A stretch of DNA of 64,000 bases from Sphingomonas sp. CBMAI 2297 (GCF_029870595.1 NZ_JAPDIR010000010.1:117096-181095); one strand, 5' to 3'; numbered from the stretch's first letter, positions 40,576-50,684 are shown. Program-made: numbers and translations. The notes: generated by a model not told the origin, from the letters alone.

Positions 40576-43500
40576 TCACCTTGCATGCCACGGAAGAACA
40601 TAATCCGGGTACGGGCTTCCCCCTCGCCCGCCGCGATCGGCCGCAGCCTCGAACGAATTTGCCCCCGATTGAAAACCGTTAAGAAGATATAGAGGCAGGA
40701 AGGCCAGGCCAAGATTTTGGTATTGATATGTGTGCGATTGTTCATGATCGCCCGTACGAATTACATTTATTCCATTGAAATCTCGATATTTTGATCCTGA
40801 ATACCCAGTGTCATCGGCACCCGGATTTATTGAACCCGCATAGAGTTGGACATTCCCGAGTGTAACGGCGCCGCTTCCTCCAAATATCAGGCGACCATCT
40901 CGGGCTTGACCAATGCCCCCACCAATGAACTGGATAGAATTATCCTCGAACCTAATTTTAACGTCATTTCCTGCCAGCAAACCCATTCCCATGTTCAGCA
41001 AGCCGATCGCACCCCCTACTATCGTTATAGGTAGAGCGTTTATCTTACCAAGAATATCTATCACACCGCCTAAGGCTGGCGGTGCGCCACCATCGGCACT
41101 GGAGATCCTTATATCTTCAACCGAAGGTATGATACCCTTAGAATCTATATACTTATTGATCCGCTCGCCGAGCGTCTCGCCGATGACCTGAGGAAGCGTC
41201 CTCAAGAGATTGTCGCCGAAACTGGTGCCGGTCAGAAGCGACCTCGCGGCCGCCTCCCCTATCCCTTGCGCCATGCTCTTCCCGACTTCCTGGACCTCCC
41301 CTGGAAGTCGTTTGAACCAACTGTCGGAAGGACCGTCGGGGATTCGGCCCTTGATTTCCGCTGTCAGTGCAGAGCCAATGCTCGCGGCTCCAAACCCGGC
41401 CCAATCGAATTTGCCCTGCAATCCAGTGACGATGCCGACGCCCTGGGTCACGCCATTGATCGCCGCCCCTCGCACGACGTTCCCGAGGAACTCACTGCCC
41501 CGCATCGCTCCATCGAGGCCGCGTTGCGCAAACTCGGCCTGAAGGCCTCCGCTTACACCGCCACCGATCGCCGCGAGTGCCACACCCTTCCAGCTGAACC
41601 TGTCCTGCAGACCTGTCGCTAGGCCAAAGCCCTGACTGGCAATGCTGCCGGCTGCCGCGCCAACGGCCCCGGCGGTTGCCGCGCCAGCGGTCGCACCAAG
41701 CGCATTCGCGAAGAAGGTCGCCGTCGCCCCCTTCGTCACAGCCGTCACCACCACTGCGATCACCACCATGATGATCGTGCCGAGCACGCCGCCGCATTTC
41801 TTCTTCTTCGGCTTGGCGGCCGGCTGCGGCGTGGTCGGGCTGGTGTCGCCCAGCGCCTCGAGCGGGTCATAGGGATTGAAGGTGCTCGCAGTGTTCGAGC
41901 TGCGCAGCACGCCCGAGGGGATGACCAGCTGCTGCCCCTCGATCAGCGCGCCCGACGCCGTCATGCCATTGGCTTCGGCCAGACGGAACCAGAGCGAAGC
42001 GTCGCCCCATAGCTGGGCCGCGATCGATTGCAGCGTGTCGCCCGACTGCACCGTGTAGCTGCCGCCCGAGCCGCCCTGCGTGTAGCTGGTGATCGGCGAG
42101 TAGCTCTGGTCGAAATCCACCTGCGAGACGGAAGTCGTCGAACCCAGGCGGAACGGGCCGGTGCCGATCGCCGCCGTCCGATTGGTGATCGAAACCTGGT
42201 AGCTGGTCTCGAAGGTGCCGTTGTTGCCGAGATAGCCGTGCTGCTCGCCGCCGAAGCGATACCAGATCTCGTGCGGATCGCCCTGGCTGCCATTGTTGTC
42301 GGCTTCGTCGCGGCGGATCACCTGGCCGGCCATGTCGTTCACGAACGTCACGGTGCGCGGGCGACCGTCGGCGATCCCCACCGACGTCAGCTGCCCCCAG
42401 GCATTGCTGTAATAGGTGCTGGTGAAGACCGTGGCCTTGGTGATGTCGGCCCGGTAGCGGGTGGCCGACTGGACGGCACCGCCATACCAGACGAAATCAT
42501 TCTCGGTCCGCGACGTGGGCTGCGCGGCGCCGTTGCGGGTATTGGTGGTATCGATGGCAACCACCGCGCCCAGCGCATAATTGCCGCCGGTGCCGAAATC
42601 ATAGGTGTTGACGGTGGTGTAGGTGTCGCTGCCCTGCAGCCCCGACACGGTCTCGCGATAGAGCTGGCCCTTGGTGTTATATTCGAGCAGCCGGTCATAG
42701 ACGACACCGGTGCCGTTGCCGGAATAGTCGGTCTGCCGGGTCAGCCGCCCCAGCCCGTCATATTGATACAGTGCCGCCAGCCGCTCGGCGGCGGTGCCCA
42801 GCTTGATCTTCACGGTCTTCAGATTGCCGAGCGCGTCATATTCATAGCGCTCGGCCTGATCGGCATTGGTCACCCAGCGCGTCGCCTGCACGCGCTGGCC
42901 CGCCGCGTCATAGAGCATGTCGATCCCGGTCGTGCTCCGGACGATCTGGCCGCTCACCAGCGCGCCCTGGCTCGTCACCACGCGGTTCATGCTGTCGTAG
43001 CGATACCATCGGTCGTCGGTCGTCGCCGCGGACGAGCGGTTGCCCTGGGCATCGAGCGTGTAGTGCAGCGCCCGCACATGGCGCACATTGCCGACCGCGT
43101 CGTACCAATAGCTCGTCGTCGAGGCCGCCACGGCGGCGCCCGCCTCGACGATCTGCGTCAGCCGGCCGAGGATATCGTAGGTGGCGGTCGCGTTGCGATA
43201 ATCCTTGCGAAGGTTCGTCTGGTAGCGGCTGTTCTCCGAATATTGCTCGAGCGTGAGGTTGCCCCACAGATCATAGCCATAGGTCGTGGAACGATCGGTC
43301 ACCGGCGTCCCGCCGCTCTGGCCGGTAGTGACGATGCGGCCGACCCAGCCGGTATTGAGATAGGTGTAGGTGAAGGCGTCGCTGCCCGCCGGCGCGCTGG
43401 TCACCATCCGCCCGGCACGGTCATAGGTGAAGGTGTAGACGTGCCCGCCCAGGTCCTTGCGGTACACGTCATGGCCGAAGAAATCGGTGTGCTCGACCAG

Positions 43501-46500
43501 CGTGCGGCCATTTGCATAGGTGGTGGTGCTCACCCAGCCGCCGACCGTCTCGGTGCCGGGCGTCGCCATGGTGGAGCGCCATTCATAGCTGATGGTGGTG
43601 GTGTCGCCGCCCATCGCGATCGTGCGGACCACGCGCCCCTGCGCGTCATAGTCGGTCGCGTCGAAGACGGTCGCGCCGAGCGCTCCCGTCCAATGCCTGA
43701 GGCGCCGGCCGAGCATGTCATAGGAATAATAGTCGGTCTCATAGCCCCGGACCGAGGCGATGAGCCGGCCCATGCCGTCATAGGTCATGGTCGAGACGCG
43801 GCTGATCTCGTCCGTCGTCCTGCGCAGGTCGCCGAACTGGTCATAATCGTGACGCACGACGCCGCCATCGGGATGGAATTCCGCCGTCACGAGCGGATCG
43901 GTGCCGCCATAGCCGCTGCCCGCGAGCAGCAGGCGCGTGTTCACGCCGCCATTCGCATCGCGCACCCCAACCAGCCGTCCGGAAAGATCGTAATAATAGG
44001 TCTCGGTCGGGCGGACGTTCGTCAGGGCGCCATTCTCGCCCTGGATCTGCACCTGCGCCTGGGAAATCCAGAGCGAGCGGCCCATCGTGCTGTAGCCATA
44101 ATAGGTCTCGCGCCCGTTGACGGACTGATAGACCAGCTCGCCGAACGCATTGTAGGTGCGGCTGTCCTGCTGATCGGCGAGGGTGCCGGCCATGTCGAGC
44201 TCGCGCCGGGGCATGAGCGCGTAGAGGAGCTCGCCACGCCCGCTATAGGATCTGATCGTCGCATTGATGCCATCGACCAGCGTCGCGCCGACCTGATAGG
44301 TGCCGTTGCGCGTGGCTATCGCCAGCACCTGATCGAGCGTCTTGCCGGCCAGGTCGGTGCCTTCGCTCTCGATCACCAGCGTCTGGTTGCCCGCGCGGTC
44401 ATAGACATAATAGCGCCACACGCCGTCGCCCTGGTTCGTCCGCCAGAGCCGCCCCGCGGCGTCATAGGCGAACAGCACCTGCGCCCCGCCGTTCACGCCG
44501 GTCGCGATGATCTGCCCGAAGGCGTTGTAGATCGTGTCCTGCGCATCGGTCCGCACCCAGGCGCTGCCGGTCCAGGCGCCGACGGTCCGCTGGGTCACCC
44601 GCCCGAGCAGGTCGTACCGGTAGAGAATGCCCTCGCCCACCTGCGTCCCGTCGGATTTCACCCGGACATAGGTCTGGGTGATGACATTACCGGACAGGTC
44701 ATAGGTGTAGTTGGTGGTGCCGTTGGCGGCATCGGTCATGCTGAGCAGACGACCGGCGGTGCCATAGCTGTATTTGGTGAGGCGGTCGCTCGCCGCGAGC
44801 GTGATGTTGCCCTGGCGGGTGAGGGTCAGATCGCCAAAGCCGTTATAATAATAGCGGACCGTCGGCGAATGGCTGGCGGCGGCCGCGCCGTCGGTGCCGG
44901 CATAGGTGGAGCGGGTTTCCTGGATCAGCCGGCCCGCCGCGTCATAGGTATAGGTGACCGCGTCGCCGGTGGCCTCGGTCTTGCGGATGAGCCGGCCCAG
45001 CACGTCATAGAGATAGCGCACGGTGGAATCGGTCGGCGCCTGGCTGAGCGCGCCGCTGGCGCCGACCGACCATGCGACGACGTTCCGCCGCGTCTCGCTG
45101 AGGCGCCGGCCGACGCGATCATAGGTGAACACCGTCTCGCGATCGTCCACGGTCGTGGCGATCGCGGGCGGCGTCGCGCCGGGCGTGACGGTCGACGCCG
45201 TCGCGTACCGGCGCTCGGTCAGCACATTGCCTTCCGCATCCAGGACCCAGCTGGTGAGATAGAGGCTGCGGTCCACCTCCGCGACCTTGCGGCCCAACCG
45301 GTCGAAATAGGACCAGCTGCTCTTGCCATTGCCGTCGACGGTGCGGATCAGATTGCCGCCGGCGTCGTAGACATTGGTCGTGACGATGTCGTTGATGCTG
45401 GTGTCGTAGCCCGATCCGTTCCAGGCGCCGACCCGCACGCCCGCGATCCGGGTGGTGATCAGCCGGTTGAGCTGGTCATAGCCGAAGAAGGTCTGCCGCA
45501 CCAATCCGTCCGGGGCGGCGGGCGGCGCGCTGGGGCGCGGCGCGGGCGGGCCGCCGGGATAGGTTAGCGTCTGGAGGAACTGGTTCTCATAGACCCGGCT
45601 CTCGACCAGATTGCCATTGGCGTCGTAGCTCCAGGCCGAATAGACGCCTTCCGCGTTCAGCTCGACGATCTTGCGGTTGCGCTTGTCGTAATAGCTGAAG
45701 ACGCGCCCGCCATTGGCCTCGGTCGTCTCGATGAGATTGCCCCGCGCGTCGTAGCGGAAGCGACGGGTGGGCACCTCCAGCGTGGTGCTCATGTGATCGG
45801 ACTGGCTGACGACGGCGACGGCGTCGCCCCGCGTCTCGATCAGGCGGTTGTTCCGGTCATAGACATAGTTGGTCGTGCGCTGCTCGGGCAGATATTCGCC
45901 TTCGACCATGCGGGTCCGGTTGCCATAGGCGTCATAGGTGAAGCGCGTGACGACGCTGGAGGCGACCTGGACCCCGTTCGAATCCTGGGACGGGACCATC
46001 CTGGTCTTCCAGGCGACGAGGCCGCGCCGGTCATAGCCCTTGAAATCGAGCCAGGTGACTCCGTCGAAGCGGGAAATCTCCTCCCCGAAGATGTTGCGGC
46101 CGATCGACTCCAGCCTGCCCTCGGCATCGGTCACGGTGAGGAGCGCTCCCCGCCGATCATAGGTCATCCGCGTGACGGCATCACTGGCGCTGGGCGCGCC
46201 GCCCCGGGCGGCGCGGCGAATGACTTCGATCAGGTCGCCGAACATCGAATAGCGATTCTCGGTGACGTAGTTCTCGGCATCGCGGATGCGCACGACATTG
46301 CCGAGCGCGTCATAGCTCTTCTCGGTGACGTTCCCGAGCGGATCGGTGATCCGGACGGCGTCGCCGAACGCGTCATATTCATAGCGCGAGACGCCGCCGA
46401 GCGCATTGGTCTCGCTCAGCAGCAGGTTGCGCTTGTCATAGGTGCGGGTTGTGACTCCGCCCTTCGGATCGGTGACCGACAGGATGTTGCCGAAGCCGTC

Positions 46501-49500
46501 GAGCCCATAGCGCGTGGTCGCCTGGTCGGCGGTGCCATAGGCATCGATGCGCGCGATCAGCCGGCCCGCACCGTCATAATCGAACCGCGTCTGCACTTCG
46601 TCCGACGTGCCATAGGCGACGATCTCGGCACGGACCGAGCCGTCGGGATTATATTCGAGATGGCGGCGCGCGCCTTCGCCGTCCCAGCTGTCGACGAGCC
46701 GTCCGCGCGCGTCATAGGCATAGGTCAGCGCCGTCGCGCTGGCCCCGAGTTGCGCCGAGACTCCGGCAGCCATGGTCTCGTCGCTGACGGAGATGCGCGT
46801 GGGCCAGCGCCGCACCAGGGTCAGGTTGCCGCGGAAATCATAGCTGTTGCCGGTGACATAGCCTTCGCCGTCCACGGCGTAGATCAACTCGCCGCGGACA
46901 TTGTAATAACTGCGCGCGACGCGATTCTGCGGATTGCCCCGCTGCGTCTCCGCCCATTCGCCGATCACGCCGGGATGCGGGAGAGCATCGGCGGCGTATC
47001 GGATGGCATAGGCGGTGGTGCGGACGATGCGGCCGAGCGCGTCATGCTTGTAGCCGGTGACCGCGCCCTCGGGATCGATGGAATAGGCCAGCTGGCCGGA
47101 CGCGTCGTAGATCGACCAGGTCACGCGGACGCCCGACCAGCCCGGGGCGCCGATACGCGGAAGCACCGCCTCGATCTCGCCGAATCCGCTCGGCATGAAG
47201 GCGATGGCGCCATATTCGATCCGCGCCGTCTGCCGGCCAGCCGAATCATAGCGATAGCCGGTCACCCGATCGCCCGCGTCGATCACGTAGCGGAGCTGGC
47301 CCAGCCCGTCATAGGCGTAGCGGGTCCGCTGGTTGCCGGCGCTGTCCTGGATGCTGCCCCGGATCTCGTCGAGCGACGCCGCGCCGCGCAGGCCAGCCGC
47401 CGCCGCGGTCGCATAGGCGATCTCCTCGATCTTGCGGCCCGCCGCGTCGTAGCGGATCGTAGTGAGATACCCCTCTCCGTCGAGGGTGCCGATCTGGCGC
47501 CCCGCACGATCATAGAAGGTGCGGACCGAGGCATAGGTGGCACCGAGCGCCAGCACCACCTGCTGGAAGGTCGGCGGCGTGGCCTTCCAGCTGTCGAGAG
47601 TCGCCTGGCTGACCGCCGCCGCATAGCGTTGGCTATCGACGATCTGGCCGGCGCGGTCATAGCCATGGATGGTGACGCCGCCGCTTCCGTCGATGGCCGC
47701 GCCCAGCCCCGCTTCATTATACACCCGCAACGACCACAGGTCGTCGATACTGGTCGCCGGGCGAATCTGCGCGGGGTCGATTGCGGCGAAGGGATCGTCG
47801 AGCGCGGCGAGCGCGGCGGCACCGACCCGGCCGTCATAGCGAATCGTCGCGATGAGCCGGCCGGCATTGTCGTAGCGATACTCGGTCATCTCGCCCAATG
47901 CCGAGATCTCGGCAATGACCTGTCCCGCGCTGTCGTAGAGCCAATGCTGCTTGCCGCCATCCGCATCGATCGTGGTGCGCAGCCTGCCAAGCCGGTCGTA
48001 GCGATAGGCTCGCGACCGGTATATCACCCCGGTCACGTCCTCCTCTGTCGAGAAGGTCAGGTTCCCGGCCGCGTCATAGGTCATGGTCCGGACCATGCCG
48101 CCTTCTTGCGTGACGACCCTTCGCCCCTGCGCGTCGAGAAAGGCGACGTGGGAAGTATCGCCGTCGCCGCTGCTCGACATCACCGCGCGGCCCAACCCGT
48201 CATAGGCATAGGTCTCGGCACGCTCGCCGCTGCGGGCTCGCATCAGCAGCCGGCCCGCAGCGTCATAGGCATAGACGGTGCGGATATCGGCCGAGGATGC
48301 GAGCGGCACGCCGGCCGAGGTGGCGGCGGCATAGCTGATCGTGGCGATCAGGTTGCCGCGAACATCATAGCGGTTGGAGGTGATCCGGACCGAGCTCAGG
48401 TCGGCGATGCCGGCGCGCCATGCGTTCATCTGCGCTTCGCTCGGCGCCGCATCCCGGGCAAGTCCGCTTATGTCGAAGCGCTGCTCGGGATATTCGATCG
48501 TGTCGGTGCGCTGGCCATAATCGTCGTAGCGATATTCCGTGACGCCGCCTTCCGCGTCGATCCGGTAGCGCAGATGCAGCTCGGCATCATAGACGTAGCG
48601 CGTGGCACGGATGACGGGATCCTGCCCTCCCCCCGCCAGATTCTCCCATTCGGTGAGAACCTCGTTGCGCGCGCCGAAGCTGCGGGTGACCGTGCGATAG
48701 CTCGGGATCAGGGTGGTCGCCTGCCGGTGGCCGAGCGCATCATAGGCATAGGAAACCGTGTTGCCGAGCGGATCCACGATCCCCCCGAGCAGCATCGTCC
48801 ACCAATTGACGCCGTTATAGAAGAACCGCGTGGCCTGGCTGGTGCCGCCGGGGCGGAGCGGAGGCGCCACGATGCGCGTGAGCCAGGCCCCCTCATATTC
48901 CATCCGGGTGACCTGGCCCAGCGGGTCGGTGATCGCGGTATAGCCGTTCAGGCTGGCGTCGGCGCTATAGGCGAGAGTGGTCGACCGGGCATCGCCCGAG
49001 ATCATCTGGGTCACCCGGGTGACCCTGCCCATCGCGTCATAGTCGAATTCGACCCGCGTCCCGTCCGACTGGGAGATCGATGCGATCAGCTGGGAATTGT
49101 AGCGATAATCGTAGGTGGTGATGTAGACTTGGCCGTCCTCGATGCTTCCGTCCTCGGGCGAAAGATCGACGATCACCTGCGAGAGGCGGTTCGCCGTGTC
49201 GTAGCGATAGCGCACGCGCGTGAGCGATGTGGGGCCCTGATCCTCGTTCTCGAAGCCGGTGACGAGCTCGACGAGATTGACGCCGTCCCATCCATATTGG
49301 ACCCAGCCGCCATCCGCCGTCGTGACCCTGACCAGCTGCGCACCCTCATAGGTGAAGGTCAGGCTGTTGCCGTCGGTGTCGGATTGCGCGACGAGCCGCC
49401 AGCGGTTTCCATATGCCCCATAGCGTTCGGTGACTTGCGTCTCGCCATCGGTCCACAGCCACTCGCCATTGCGCAGGACCAGCGTGTCGAAGCCGCCCAT

Positions 49501-49881
49501 CGGGTCGCCGGCGATATAGGCCGCGCTGGCCGCGTCCCAGAGATAGGTGACGCTCGAGCCGTCGCCCGCGACCCGCCGGACCGCGTTGCCGAGTCCCTGC
49601 TCCCATTCGACATAGCGATCGGTGTTGAGCCGCCATTTGTCGCCATTGTCATCGGAGGGGGCGCCGAGCCCGTTGTAGATGCGCTCGATGGCGAGATCGG
49701 GGCCCCGCCCGACAAGGAACTCATCCTGCTGATGGATCACCAGATTGCCGGTCGCGGCGTTGACGAGCACCTGCTCGCCGGAGCGCCCCAGCGCGGCCGA
49801 GCCCAGCAGCCCCGCCGACCCGATGATCCGGCCCGAGCCGAACGCGAGGCCGACGTCCCGTCCAGAGAAAATCGCCACCAT
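40576..49881 (-). CDS. Giant YD-repeat (RHS-like) protein with LysM domain and metallopeptidase-like C-terminal tip
   Basis: The 3101-residue protein has an uninterrupted frame. Residues 1-70 are a Gly-rich start ending in the family phrase VLVNAATGNLVIHQQDEFLV. From about 70 to 2590 run several dozen YD repeats of the form YDxxGRLxxxxxxxGxxTxYxYD, which in relatives wind into a closed shell. A LysM domain (YTVQSGDTLQSIAAQLWGD, about 2608-2657) follows, then a Lys cluster and glycine-rich hydrophobic segments (about 2690-2860) with a repeated GLQxxFxWxG unit. The last 190 residues form a separate tip with HEQSH (3046-3050) and Glu3078 in NSFEAAADRGG, an HEXXH-27-E zinc-peptidase arrangement. 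The canonical RHS core motif (DPxGL) is missing. The tip DNA is clearly AT-richer than the rest. No PAAR, VgrG or immunity gene is adjacent. No signal peptide is seen. Confidence 0.9.
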   Translation of the reverse strand: MVAIFSGRDVGLAFGSGRIIGSAGLLGSAALGRSGEQVLVNAATGNLVIHQQDEFLVGRGPDLAIERIYNGLGAPSDDNGDKWRLNTDRYVEWEQGLGNAVRRVAGDGSSVTYLWDAASAAYIAGDPMGGFDTLVLRNGEWLWTDGETQVTERYGAYGNRWRLVAQSDTDGNSLTFTYEGAQLVRVTTADGGWVQYGWDGVNLVELVTGFENEDQGPTSLTRVRYRYDTANRLSQVIVDLSPEDGSIEDGQVYITTYDYRYNSQLIASISQSDGTRVEFDYDAMGRVTRVTQMISGDARSTTLAYSADASLNGYTAITDPLGQVTRMEYEGAWLTRIVAPPLRPGGTSQATRFFYNGVNWWTMLLGGIVDPLGNTVSYAYDALGHRQATTLIPSYRTVTRSFGARNEVLTEWENLAGGGQDPVIRATRYVYDAELHLRYRIDAEGGVTEYRYDDYGQRTDTIEYPEQRFDISGLARDAAPSEAQMNAWRAGIADLSSVRITSNRYDVRGNLIATISYAAATSAGVPLASSADIRTVYAYDAAGRLLMRARSGERAETYAYDGLGRAVMSSSGDGDTSHVAFLDAQGRRVVTQEGGMVRTMTYDAAGNLTFSTEEDVTGVIYRSRAYRYDRLGRLRTTIDADGGKQHWLYDSAGQVIAEISALGEMTEYRYDNAGRLIATIRYDGRVGAAALAALDDPFAAIDPAQIRPATSIDDLWSLRVYNEAGLGAAIDGSGGVTIHGYDRAGQIVDSQRYAAAVSQATLDSWKATPPTFQQVVLALGATYASVRTFYDRAGRQIGTLDGEGYLTTIRYDAAGRKIEEIAYATAAAAGLRGAASLDEIRGSIQDSAGNQRTRYAYDGLGQLRYVIDAGDRVTGYRYDSAGRQTARIEYGAIAFMPSGFGEIEAVLPRIGAPGWSGVRVTWSIYDASGQLAYSIDPEGAVTGYKHDALGRIVRTTAYAIRYAADALPHPGVIGEWAETQRGNPQNRVARSYYNVRGELIYAVDGEGYVTGNSYDFRGNLTLVRRWPTRISVSDETMAAGVSAQLGASATALTYAYDARGRLVDSWDGEGARRHLEYNPDGSVRAEIVAYGTSDEVQTRFDYDGAGRLIARIDAYGTADQATTRYGLDGFGNILSVTDPKGGVTTRTYDKRNLLLSETNALGGVSRYEYDAFGDAVRITDPLGNVTEKSYDALGNVVRIRDAENYVTENRYSMFGDLIEVIRRAARGGAPSASDAVTRMTYDRRGALLTVTDAEGRLESIGRNIFGEEISRFDGVTWLDFKGYDRRGLVAWKTRMVPSQDSNGVQVASSVVTRFTYDAYGNRTRMVEGEYLPEQRTTNYVYDRNNRLIETRGDAVAVVSQSDHMSTTLEVPTRRFRYDARGNLIETTEANGGRVFSYYDKRNRKIVELNAEGVYSAWSYDANGNLVESRVYENQFLQTLTYPGGPPAPRPSAPPAAPDGLVRQTFFGYDQLNRLITTRIAGVRVGAWNGSGYDTSINDIVTTNVYDAGGNLIRTVDGNGKSSWSYFDRLGRKVAEVDRSLYLTSWVLDAEGNVLTERRYATASTVTPGATPPAIATTVDDRETVFTYDRVGRRLSETRRNVVAWSVGASGALSQAPTDSTVRYLYDVLGRLIRKTEATGDAVTYTYDAAGRLIQETRSTYAGTDGAAAASHSPTVRYYYNGFGDLTLTRQGNITLAASDRLTKYSYGTAGRLLSMTDAANGTTNYTYDLSGNVITQTYVRVKSDGTQVGEGILYRYDLLGRVTQRTVGAWTGSAWVRTDAQDTIYNAFGQIIATGVNGGAQVLFAYDAAGRLWRTNQGDGVWRYYVYDRAGNQTLVIESEGTDLAGKTLDQVLAIATRNGTYQVGATLVDGINATIRSYSGRGELLYALMPRRELDMAGTLADQQDSRTYNAFGELVYQSVNGRETYYGYSTMGRSLWISQAQVQIQGENGALTNVRPTETYYYDLSGRLVGVRDANGGVNTRLLLAGSGYGGTDPLVTAEFHPDGGVVRHDYDQFGDLRRTTDEISRVSTMTYDGMGRLIASVRGYETDYYSYDMLGRRLRHWTGALGATVFDATDYDAQGRVVRTIAMGGDTTTISYEWRSTMATPGTETVGGWVSTTTYANGRTLVEHTDFFGHDVYRKDLGGHVYTFTYDRAGRMVTSAPAGSDAFTYTYLNTGWVGRIVTTGQSGGTPVTDRSTTYGYDLWGNLTLEQYSENSRYQTNLRKDYRNATATYDILGRLTQIVEAGAAVAASTTSYWYDAVGNVRHVRALHYTLDAQGNRSSAATTDDRWYRYDSMNRVVTSQGALVSGQIVRSTTGIDMLYDAAGQRVQATRWVTNADQAERYEYDALGNLKTVKIKLGTAAERLAALYQYDGLGRLTRQTDYSGNGTGVVYDRLLEYNTKGQLYRETVSGLQGSDTYTTVNTYDFGTGGNYALGAVVAIDTTNTRNGAAQPTSRTENDFVWYGGAVQSATRYRADITKATVFTSTYYSNAWGQLTSVGIADGRPRTVTFVNDMAGQVIRRDEADNNGSQGDPHEIWYRFGGEQHGYLGNNGTFETSYQVSITNRTAAIGTGPFRLGSTTSVSQVDFDQSYSPITSYTQGGSGGSYTVQSGDTLQSIAAQLWGDASLWFRLAEANGMTASGALIEGQQLVIPSGVLRSSNTASTFNPYDPLEALGDTSPTTPQPAAKPKKKKCGGVLGTIIMVVIAVVVTAVTKGATATFFANALGATAGAATAGAVGAAAGSIASQGFGLATGLQDRFSWKGVALAAIGGGVSGGLQAEFAQRGLDGAMRGSEFLGNVVRGAAINGVTQGVGIVTGLQGKFDWAGFGAASIGSALTAEIKGRIPDGPSDSWFKRLPGEVQEVGKSMAQGIGEAAARSLLTGTSFGDNLLRTLPQVIGETLGERINKYIDSKGIIPSVEDIRISSADGGAPPALGGVIDILGKINALPITIVGGAIGLLNMGMGLLAGNDVKIRFEDNSIQFIGGGIGQARDGRLIFGGSGAVTLGNVQLYAGSINPGADDTGYSGSKYRDFNGINVIRTGDHEQSHTYQYQNLGLAFLPLYLLNGFQSGANSFEAAADRGGRGGSPYPDYVLPWHAR

Positions 49882-49891
49882 AGCCTGACGT

Positions 49892-49933
49892 CCCCCGACG
49901 CAAGATGCGTATCTTAGGTAGTCGGGGGTTTTT
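49892..49933. promoter_or_regulatory. Nested hairpin in the leader of the YD-repeat gene
   Basis: The outer stem CCCCCGAC/GTCGGGGG encloses an inner stem AAGAT-ACGC-ATCTT. It begins 11 bases upstream of the ATG, and on the minus strand the G-run that would serve as ribosome-binding site lies in the stem. On the plus strand five T follow the stem, so it may instead act as a terminator. Confidence 0.6.
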
Positions 49934-50114
49934 GGTGAGAGTTTAGCCCTAATGCGCCCGAAATGGATGCGGACGCGCGAGTCGCCGGCCGGCGACGGCG
50001 CCCGTCCGCCGGGAGCGGAGCCGGCCGCAGGCCGCGCGATGCCCCACCTTCGCCACAGATTGCGGCTTGGGTGCCGGCGCGGCGCCGTCCTCGCCGCGAA
50101 TCGGAAGGATCCTC

Positions 50115-50642
50115 ATGCGCCTGTTGTTCGCCCTCGCGGCCCTGATCGCGACTCCCGCCTTCGCGCAGGAGCGGACACGCATTCCCACGCCCGAGGGCAA
50201 CAGCGCCGCGCCGATCGGCGCGAGCACCACCCAGCAGCCCGCCTTCACCGTGATCGTCGAGCCGGTGGCGATGATGATCGCCGCCTTCGATGCGGACGGC
50301 GATGGCAAGGTGACTCGCGCCGAGTTCGACGCGGGACTCAAGCACAGCTTCGACCTGGTCGACACGCAGCATCAGGGCTGGCTGGGCTATATCGCCTATT
50401 CGGACTGGCAGGAGCGCTGGATGGGGGATCGCAACACCGTGCCCAGCCCCTTCGAAGTGGATCGCGACGGCGACAACAAGGTGACCTTCGCCGAGCTGGC
50501 GGAGCGCTTCGACCTGCTCTTCAAGCGATTCGACGCGGACAAGAACGGCGTGATCGAGCGCAAGGAGCTGGTCACCATCCGGCCGCAGGTCATGCCGGGT
50601 CCGGGCATGGGCCGGGGCAAGAAGGGCCGCGGCCGGAATTGA
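50115..50642 (+). CDS. Exported EF-hand protein
   Basis: The 175-residue protein has a signal peptide (MRLLFALAALIATPAFAQ) and three EF-hand loops: DADGDGKVTRAEF, DRDGDNKVTFAEL and DADKNGVIERKEL. A fourth loop region between the first two (DTQHQGWLGYIAY) appears degenerate. The C-terminal tail is basic (GRGKKGRGRN). It should bind calcium in the periplasm. It is divergent from the YD-repeat gene and precedes two cation transporters, which suggests a role in calcium handling. The ATG at 50115 gives the signal peptide. Confidence 0.85.
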   Translation: MRLLFALAALIATPAFAQERTRIPTPEGNSAAPIGASTTQQPAFTVIVEPVAMMIAAFDADGDGKVTRAEFDAGLKHSFDLVDTQHQGWLGYIAYSDWQERWMGDRNTVPSPFEVDRDGDNKVTFAELAERFDLLFKRFDADKNGVIERKELVTIRPQVMPGPGMGRGKKGRGRN

Positions 50643-50684
50643 TGTCCTAGCATCACATGCCGGGACACGGCTAAGAGCGGAGCC

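Noticed and set aside
40576..49881. The YD-repeat protein considered as a T6SS RHS effector
   Set aside because: No PAAR domain at the N-terminus, no VgrG, Hcp or EagR-type gene nearby, and the RHS core cleavage motif is missing.
42028..49917. Two very long plus-strand ORFs (1179 and 1374 codons) opposite the YD-repeat gene
   Set aside because: They are antisense shadows of a GC-rich repetitive gene: the translations are Arg/Gly/Asp/Ile-rich low-complexity repeats with no domain, and the minus strand has the clear YD repeats and LysM domain.
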